Part shown: positions 58,001 to 64,000 of the stretch, in pieces
Position numbering within the stretch: position 1 is the stretch's first letter
How the letters are laid out: every line of letters begins with the position of its first letter
Assembly: GCF_029873635.1 (NCBI RefSeq)
Contig: NC_080422.1
Span: 13,175,936-13,239,935, forward strand
Length of the DNA: 64,000 nt
Direction: 5' to 3'
Origin: Malania oleifera
Lineage: Eukaryota > Streptophyta > Magnoliopsida > Santalales > Ximeniaceae
Notes under the pieces: model-generated
What the model was told of the DNA's origin: nothing
Database searches by the model: none
What the model saw: the letters and a program-made list of their open reading frames with translations, nothing else
Made by a program: the position numbers and the translations under genes

Positions 58001-60204
58001 CCAAGCATTTCTCGAACCCTAAAAATTGTAATTAGGTTGACCCACGCAAACAAGCCCCCAGTTTTAGAATTTGGCAAGTATTCCTACCTATCATGCTTAG
58101 AAATATTACTTGAATCCATAGCCTTATGCAGTGATATATACATAAAGACTTTGAAGAAAAATTTGAAGAGTTTTCATCATTGAAGGAGGGATGATTGGAA
58201 TTGCAGAGATTTTCATCCTGTTGGTTGCAATGTCAGACAACCCTCAAAGTGAATGGTTACTAGGGGAAAGCATGCTGCTAAGGTGCACTGTCCTCATAGC
58301 CTTCCTCCAAAGATTAATGAATGCATTAACGAACTTGAGATTTAGAGTTAGAGTTTCACAGAAAACATGTCAAAGTAGAATTTGCAATTCCTTCCCAAGC
58401 ATTTCTAGAACCCTAAAAATTGCAATTAGGTTGACCCACGCAAACAAGCCCCTAGTTTTAGAATTTGGCAAGTTTTCCTACCTATCATGCTTAGAAATAT
58501 TACTTGAATCCATAGCCTTATGCAGTGATATCTACATAAAGACTTTGAAGAAAAATTTGAAGAGTTTTCATCATTGAAGGAGGGATGATTGGAATTGCAG
58601 AGATTTTCATCCTGTTGGTTGCAATGTCAGACAACCATCAAAGTGAATGGTTACTGGGGGAAAACATGCTGCTAAGGTGCACTGTCCTCATAGCCTTCCT
58701 CCAAAGATTAATGAATGCATTAACGAACTTGAGATTTAGAGTTAGAGTTTATAACAAATCTTGTAAAATTTCTGCAGCTGCAACTGGATTCTTAGCCCCT
58801 TGATAAATCTAATCCCGCCCAATTTCTCATGCTCAATCATTTTCTAGACAAAAATTGTGTTCCATGCGCACTTCACATTGCTTCAGTGGATTTTGTTTTC
58901 TCCTGAAAATATCAGAGCCAAATGCCTATAAGGTGTGTTGACTGTTGTATTGATTTCATATTTAACCAGCACCAGTTCAATCACATTAAAAGAGGCCACA
59001 TATATTTTAGAACAAAAATACATTTTATAAGAAAACAGGGAGGAAATTTGCCCATCAAGTTTTGTATACTGATATTTCTTTCTTTTTAATTATTGAAGAA
59101 ATGGAAGCCATTGTGGAAGCTATCAATACAAGGAACAGAGGAACTGAGCAGGCATAATAAACATATTATGATAGAAAATGTCAAATGATAAAAACAGAAA
59201 GATCAAAGCATGGCACATTTTCTTTTCAATAATCAAGAAAGTAGCAGAAATCCTTACGAAGTTGAGTTAATAAGGTGGACCACTCTCAGCTTGTACGTGC
59301 GACATTGCTTTACCAAATCTATAATTACCTCCTGTCTAAGCCCCTAAATCAACACAAAGACGATATATAATTCAATTATGGAAGATGCGATTCATAGTAT
59401 GCCCAAAATGATGCCAGAAGTGCAGTTTATTTGGCAATAATGGTAAATCTGGGGGAAAAAACAAAGAGCGACAGATTAAACTAATTTCACAAAAATGATT
59501 TGCAGAGATGGAGACACATGTTTGTGACTAATGAGTAATTCTGAAGTACAAATCTCAGCTTAAATACTCTGATGAAAATTAATCCTGAACAAAAATAACT
59601 ATATACACGGTCAGTTTTAATTCAGACTAGAAGAAGCATGCACTATTCACATTCAAACAAGTATAATCAGAAATGGTTTAAATGCAATAAAAAAGGAATG
59701 AAATTTTTGAAAAGTTATGTATGGAAGTATTTAAGACATAAAAGAACATACTTAAATGCAACAACCGTGACACAAATTAGTCATAGTGACCGAATGCCTA
59801 TATATATTCATATCCACATTAAAGACCTTAGAATGAAACTTGGATGAAGATGCTGTGATGAACACAAACATATTTTAAAAAGGCTTTCACGTCTTCTCAT
59901 GATTAATAAATGTCTAAATGAGGAACAGAACTACAATATTATTAATGTCGCCATGATTATGCTGGATAATTATATCATTCGTTTTTCTTTAGCATGAGTG
60001 TGATAACATGTAGCTTCTCTGGATAAATAAGTCTCAAGTCTCACACAACAACCAAGACTTAAGTCTCACTAGGTGGGGTAGTTAGTCAAACATCCAATAC
60101 AAAAATTCCTAGTTAGTTAACTACCGTGGTATAAAAATAGCGCATTAAACCATGGGATTGATTTTGATTGCTATTTTGTAAATGGCACGGGAAACTATAG
60201 AAAT

Positions 60205-60235
<31 letters not shown>

Positions 60236-60658
60236 GTATTTGTAAATGGCACAGGAAACTACAGAAATTATATACATGCATACATATACACAAACACGCA
60301 CACACACATTGGGGGTGCAGGGTTGACATTTTTTCAATGGAAACACTCAAGCTTGGAGACTTCTTTCAGCTTTTATGCAGCATCTTAACAAATGAAGAAA
60401 TTTCGCTTGTTTGACAAAGATGTGTGGTAATAATACTATGTTCCTTTGCGCACTAAATAATTAATACTATCTACAGTATATGGTTTTCATGTGGTAGGCT
60501 TGAAAGAGCACTTAGTGAAGCTGTTTTTTGAATAAGAATATGAATCTTTCCTCTCATTTCAAAGCAGAAAAAGTACCTCCTTTTTCCCAGGATCTAAAGC
60601 ATTTAGCATTTCTGCTAGGACATCCATTATGCTCCGTGCATTCTGAATTTCTGTCAGG
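55023..60658 (-). CDS. TOM1-like (TOL) protein, 3' half: GAT domain and C-terminal tail
   Basis: Five exons joined by eye: 60577-60658, 59258-59343, 57457-57642, 56127-56557 and 55023-55525; all junctions keep phase and give 428 residues to the stop. The first three exons form the GAT domain: LTEIQNARSIMDVLAEMLNA, then LRQEVIIDLVKQCRTYKLRV, then DELLLCQGLALNDDLQRLL. The tail contains DLLSSEDFLSPEAENSLALVP and a Gln/Met/Pro-rich region, ending LFGDLVNMAKSKNK as in plant TOL proteins. TOL proteins bind ubiquitinated plasma-membrane cargo and pass it to the ESCRT machinery (family knowledge). The N-terminal VHS domain, normally before the GAT domain, is not found up to 64000, so its exons lie beyond the window or are lost. 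The exact TOL paralogue cannot be named. Two near-copies of a 13-residue unit (RNQLLGMHPHLLQ, GNQMIGMFPHPMQ) sit in the last exon. Confidence 0.88.
57643..59257 (-). other. TOL intron with a tandem duplication
   Basis: Donor GTAAGG, acceptor TTTTCAG. A 394-bp unit is present twice (57961-58354 and 58355-58748) and is nearly identical. Open frames in both copies repeat the same meaningless reading. Confidence 0.8.
57961..58748. repeat. 394-bp tandem duplication
   Basis: 'ttcacagaaaacatgtcaaa' begins both copies (57961, 58355), and the copies end with the same 'gagatttagagttagag'. Only a few substitutions are visible, so the duplication is recent. Confidence 0.92.
59344..60576 (-). other. TOL intron
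   Basis: Donor GTACTT, acceptor GATTTAG. It holds an RTE-tail fragment at 60044-60086 and a (TA)n run at about 60206-60231. Confidence 0.75.
60044..60086 (+). mobile_element. RTE 3'-tail fragment
   Basis: 'acaacaaccaagacttaagtctcactaggtggggtagtt' is a diverged form of the RTE end seen at 35280 and 37860. Confidence 0.55.
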
Positions 60659-62531
60659 CTGGCAAAAAAGACATAAGAAATCAAAAAGTTAACACTTAAG
60701 TCAGAAGTAGTTCTATGAAAAATTCAGTAAGAGAAATAGGAAGAAAATAAAAAAATATTAGCCTCATCGTAAAAAAACAAAAATAAAAATAAAAATAAAG
60801 CCATGTTGCTTCTTATTTCAGGATTTGTTGTACGAATATATGATCAACTAGAACTAGTTTATTTGTGCTTTTAGTGAGTGCTTCCAACTAGGACTATATT
60901 GGATGTAAACCTGTAGGCCTTCTTCACTTGAGTAGCAGGATTTCAGTGAGTCCTTTCTTGTTTGGCCATCCCTCCAACTGTTGGGCCCCATTAGAAGTGA
61001 TGTGCAGGTCAGACCCTCAATACTCATTGATGTTGTCATTTTGCCACTAATTTGTGGTTATTTGACATGTTATATGAAAAAGAAGGATCCTTCATGTAAC
61101 ATCAATCATGGAATTTTTTAATGTAACACAGTTTAGCAATGGTTGAAATATTTGCATTCATGATCCATCTTTAGTTGCACATAATATATGGTAATAGATA
61201 GGGGATTTTCTCACATAGAAAGTTATAGGAAATTTTTATTCTCAGAAGGAAAAAGGGAGAGCACAATGTTGGACTGACAAATGGAAAAGCAGGATCCAAT
61301 ACCCACTAAGTGATACACATTTTAAGGAGTAAATATGCAGGGCTACATGTTGAATCTATTTCATTGAACTGTTATTGGATGGGACGAAAATCGGAAATCT
61401 TCATGCCCAAGGGTAATTTTTTTTTTTCTTTTTGGAATAGCTGTACTTTCAATTGTGGAATTTTTAGGGGAGATGTATAACGTTGATAGTTATGGCCTTA
61501 TGGAAGGACTCTTCTTGTACTTTATGAAGACATAGTTGGCTACTTTCATCTTACACTTCGTAAAGAATTTAAATTATAGTAGGATACATAGATAGTATAT
61601 AGCCTTCAGGTAAACTTCCTAGAATTTACTTGTAACAATGAGTCCCCACTGCCGCAGTGTGAATAAGCCACAACTCTCAAAAGTGGCTCAAGCCAACTAA
61701 GCCAAAATCTTAACAACAAATTATTTATGCTTATTCATCCACAAGTTATAAAACCTTTAGAAATCTTATCCCAAGACGGCAAGACCTATGCAGGAAAAGG
61801 CCAGGATTTTCATGCTAAGGACTAAGGAGACTGAGATTTACATGATATCTCAATTTATAAAGAAAAGTACAGTAGTACCTAAAATAGGATGACATAAAAA
61901 TGAGAATTTTTACTTAATTGTACTTGTTGGGTTTTCCCATTCAATTTATAATAATAGAGAATTTCTAAGAAAATCATCCTCCATCTTGCGACAAAGTGCA
62001 GTCTTGAGGACATTGTTTGCTGAAAAAGCATGTCATGTAAATGTGGTTGGAAGTTGAAACAACACAAGTTGAATCAACTTATCAATTAATGGATACATCG
62101 CTAATTTTCTGCAGCCTACTAACTTATGGTACAGTTCACCTGGTGTTATGATTTACTTACATCCTGACGATGACAAATATCAAGATCATAATGCCTTAAC
62201 TCGTATACAAACACTTTTTCTCATGCAAAGGAAAGTCATTTTGATAAAATTTGTTAACAAGACCACAAATTTTTAACGTCAAATGACTTGAAAGAACCTT
62301 TAGGATCCAAAGCAGAGCTAAGAACAAGAAGTTCAACTATTTGCAAACTTATTCAATTCTTGTAGGGTATATACTGTAGCAAAAAGTATATTGACTCCAC
62401 AGTGATGCTCCATTGTAACATCCTCTTTTTTCAAATGTGACTGAGGCCTGCCAAAAAACGACTATTCTTGCCAAGAATATTTACCTCACGAAATTCACAA
62501 AATCTCATTACATTCTTCAAGAATATAATCC
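60659..62531 (-). other. Upstream of the last visible TOL exon, presumably intron
   Basis: No exon with VHS wording found on the minus strand. No other feature supported. Confidence 0.45.
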
Positions 62532-62698
62532 GGTTGAGAATTCCACTTGTGAGCTTGTCCCACATTGAAAAATTAAAGTGGATAATGGGTGCTTATATAC
62601 ATGGATGGACCCAAGACCCAATTAGCTTAAGCTTTTGGGTCAAATTGGTGTTCACCCATGTGTATCAAGCCCACCCATGGGCTCCTCCGGTTCTAACA
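62532..62698 (+). repeat. Left LTR of the TRIM
   Basis: 167 bp. Its first base is G where the other copy has T; otherwise nearly identical to 63019-63185. Confidence 0.85.
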
Positions 62699-63018
62699 AG
62701 TGGTATCACAGCCGACAGTTCGTAACTCTGGGTGAGCAACATCGTAAAAGTCGAGACGGGAAGCTAATTCTCCTAACGTGCTAATAGTTGGAGGACCAAG
62801 TGTGTGGCTGAGGCCAATAAGGATCATCTAGGCTGCGGATGGATTCGAATAGGGTCAAGACATGGGAGGTAGGATTGGTTTGGAGGCAAGTGGAATGCAA
62901 TCTGAGGCACGTAAGACACCAGTGGTAAGGCCCACTTGAGCAACTGTTGGAGAATTGTCCCAAAAGGGAGACGGTTTCCGTTCAAGGGGGAGCAGGAACT
63001 CACAAGTGAGGGGGAGAT

Positions 63019-63185
63019 TGTTGAGAATTCTACTTGTGAGCTTGTCCCACATTGAAAAATTAAAGTGGATAATGGGTGCTTATATACATGGATGGACCCA
63101 AGACCCAATTAGCTTGAGCTTTTGGGTCAAATTGGTGTTCACCCATGTGTATCAAGCCCACCCATGGGCTCCTCCGGTCCTAACA
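63019..63185 (+). repeat. Right LTR of the TRIM
   Basis: 167 bp, TGTTGAG...TAACA, preceded by the polypurine tract. Confidence 0.85.
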
Positions 63186-63440
63186 ACTCCAACCATTTTC
63201 TCTCAACTTTTGGATTAGATAGTTCGTCACTTGTCAGCAATTCCCATTGTTTTTTTTTGTCACATGTAAAATAAAAATGAACTCAAAGGATCTTAATTTA
63301 CCTTAAATGGCATGAGCTTCTCTTCACTGAGAATAAATAGATGCATTAGTTTTGATGTTTGGAAGACCTACATTTGTTGCAAAATATATTTACTAGGCTA
63401 ATGGTCGACTTCAAATTAAAACCCTATCAAGAGTCAGCTG
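63186..63440. other. Short stretch between TRIM and hAT relic
   Basis: Nothing recognisable. Confidence 0.3.
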
Positions 63441-64000
63441 GATGTTGAAAAGTCCCAATTATTTCATACCTATTCCAGTTTCAAGATCATTCATGGAAAT
63501 TAAATGAGCAATTTCAGCTTCTTGATCATCCTATAGTTCATCATGACATTTGGAAGAAGCACCAACAATATTGACAATGTAACCAAGCCTTCAAAATTTG
63601 ATGCACTTCAACCACTACTGTAGCTACTTCTACTATTGCCTGTAGTCCATTTAGTGCACTGTGCATATTGCTTGCTCCATCATATCTCAGTCCTTGAAAT
63701 GTATATCCAAATTATAAATAGAAAAAACATGAAAAATTGCCTTTTCAAAGTCAATGTTATAGTGTATTTAACATGATCCAAATCAAAATCCTTCTCTGCT
63801 AGCAAATTGTCAAAAAAAAAATTGCCAATGGCTCTCTTTACTCATCCCATGCTTTATTGACTATAATTCAAGACTTTCTAGTACCAATTCCCTTGCAAAT
63901 AGCACCACATGCCTTATTGGCAAAAATATGCAAATTTTCTTTTTGATTTGTAAAAAAATAAAGCATTTTAAAACTTCTTCGACCTCGTTACCTAAGATGC
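63440..64000 (-). pseudogene. hAT-type transposase relic (DUF4371/TTF-type)
   Basis: Read on the minus strand from the window edge: a broken block like HVKYTITLTLKRQ, then FQGLRYDGASNMHSALNGLQ (family wording: GQGYDGASNMRGEFNGLK), then LGYIVNIVGASSKCHDEL and, after a stop, DDQEAEIAHLISMNDLETG (family: VNIVGASCKRRD, then IETGRGLNQ). These blocks are in the family's order and belong to the hAT transposases with a TTF zinc finger. Stops and frame changes show it is dead. The 5' part lies beyond the window. No terminal inverted repeat seen. Confidence 0.65.

Larger units (their letters stand above)
62532..63185 (+). mobile_element. TRIM: terminal-repeat retrotransposon in miniature (654 bp)
   Basis: Two 167-bp direct repeats (62532-62698 and 63019-63185) differ at four sites by eye. 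The second starts TGTTGAG and both end TAACA. Right after the first repeat comes TGGTATCACAGCC (62701), one base off the initiator-Met primer site. Directly before the second lies a purine-rich tract (gtgagggggagatt). The 320-bp interior has no coding sequence. Flanks AATCC/ACTCC agree at four of five bases, a likely target duplication. This is the layout of a TRIM. I saw no 5S-like promoter, so it is not the Cassandra family. It probably sits in a TOL intron. Confidence 0.85.

Noticed and set aside
58191-58803. Two open frames with the same reading (MIGIAEIFILLVAMSDN...)
   Set aside because: They are the two halves of a recent 394-bp tandem duplication in an intron; there is no domain and they lie opposite to the gene.
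62532-63185. Cassandra-type TRIM
   Set aside because: I looked for a 5S-rRNA-like promoter in the repeats and interior and saw none.

Overview
This window is nuclear DNA from a flowering plant, most likely a eudicot. The evidence is intron-bearing host genes of plant-only families (a CURVATURE THYLAKOID 1 protein, a DYW-class pentatricopeptide protein, a TOM1-like ESCRT adaptor), plant lineages of LTR retrotransposons, a plant RTE LINE, and A+T-rich intergenic DNA. I see no rRNA, tRNA or CRISPR locus. The species cannot be told from the sequence.

Layout. 1-6.3 kb: a stack of long LTR remnants in both orientations, split by a 2.16 kb solo LTR with a matching 5-bp target duplication. 6.3-8.3 kb: unclassified A+T-rich repeat-like DNA. 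8.3-16.9 kb: a decayed Ty3/gypsy element on the minus strand with two long LTRs. 16.9-20.3 kb: two more LTR remnants of the same broad group in opposite orientations, one carrying a seven-copy 36-bp tandem repeat. 20.3-21.3 kb: a plus-strand Ty1/copia relic. 21.9-26.8 kb: a decayed minus-strand Ty1/copia element. About 27.5 kb: an isolated chromodomain relic. 28.0-32.9 kb: a structurally complete Ty1/copia element with 191-bp LTRs and a CCAGG target duplication. 33.2 kb: one exon-sized relic of a golgin-like coiled-coil gene. 35.3-39.4 kb: a 5'-truncated RTE LINE, itself hit by a 1.4 kb LTR remnant and by a 44-bp RTE tail.

Host genes, all on the minus strand: a 645-residue single-exon PPR-DYW organelle RNA editing protein (40.1-42.0 kb); a six-coding-exon CURT1-family thylakoid membrane protein of 144 residues (43.9-50.0 kb, plus a 5' UTR exon near 50.2 kb), whose 4.4 kb first coding intron holds an L1-type LINE relic; and the last five exons of a TOM1-like (TOL) gene (55.0-60.7 kb) encoding the GAT domain and a Gln/Met/Pro-rich tail. 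Its VHS-encoding 5' exons are not in the window. Both intron-bearing genes were assembled from splice sites by eye; every exon joins in phase. The first two encode proteins expected in organelles (chloroplast for CURT1; plastid or mitochondrion for the PPR protein), while TOL acts in cytosolic and endosomal sorting. Nothing suggests that the three work in one pathway.

50.46-54.0 kb holds a decayed, extremely A+T-rich higher-order tandem array (unit about 1.15-1.2 kb built from about 300-bp blocks), with one sub-block inverted. It is the structure I could least place in a known family. Beyond the TOL exons lie a 654-bp TRIM retrotransposon (62.5-63.2 kb) and, at the right edge, a decayed hAT-type transposase. 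I did not find a convincing new biological system; the most useful leads are the A+T-rich array, the tandem repeats inside the LTRs, and the nested insertion order in the LINE.
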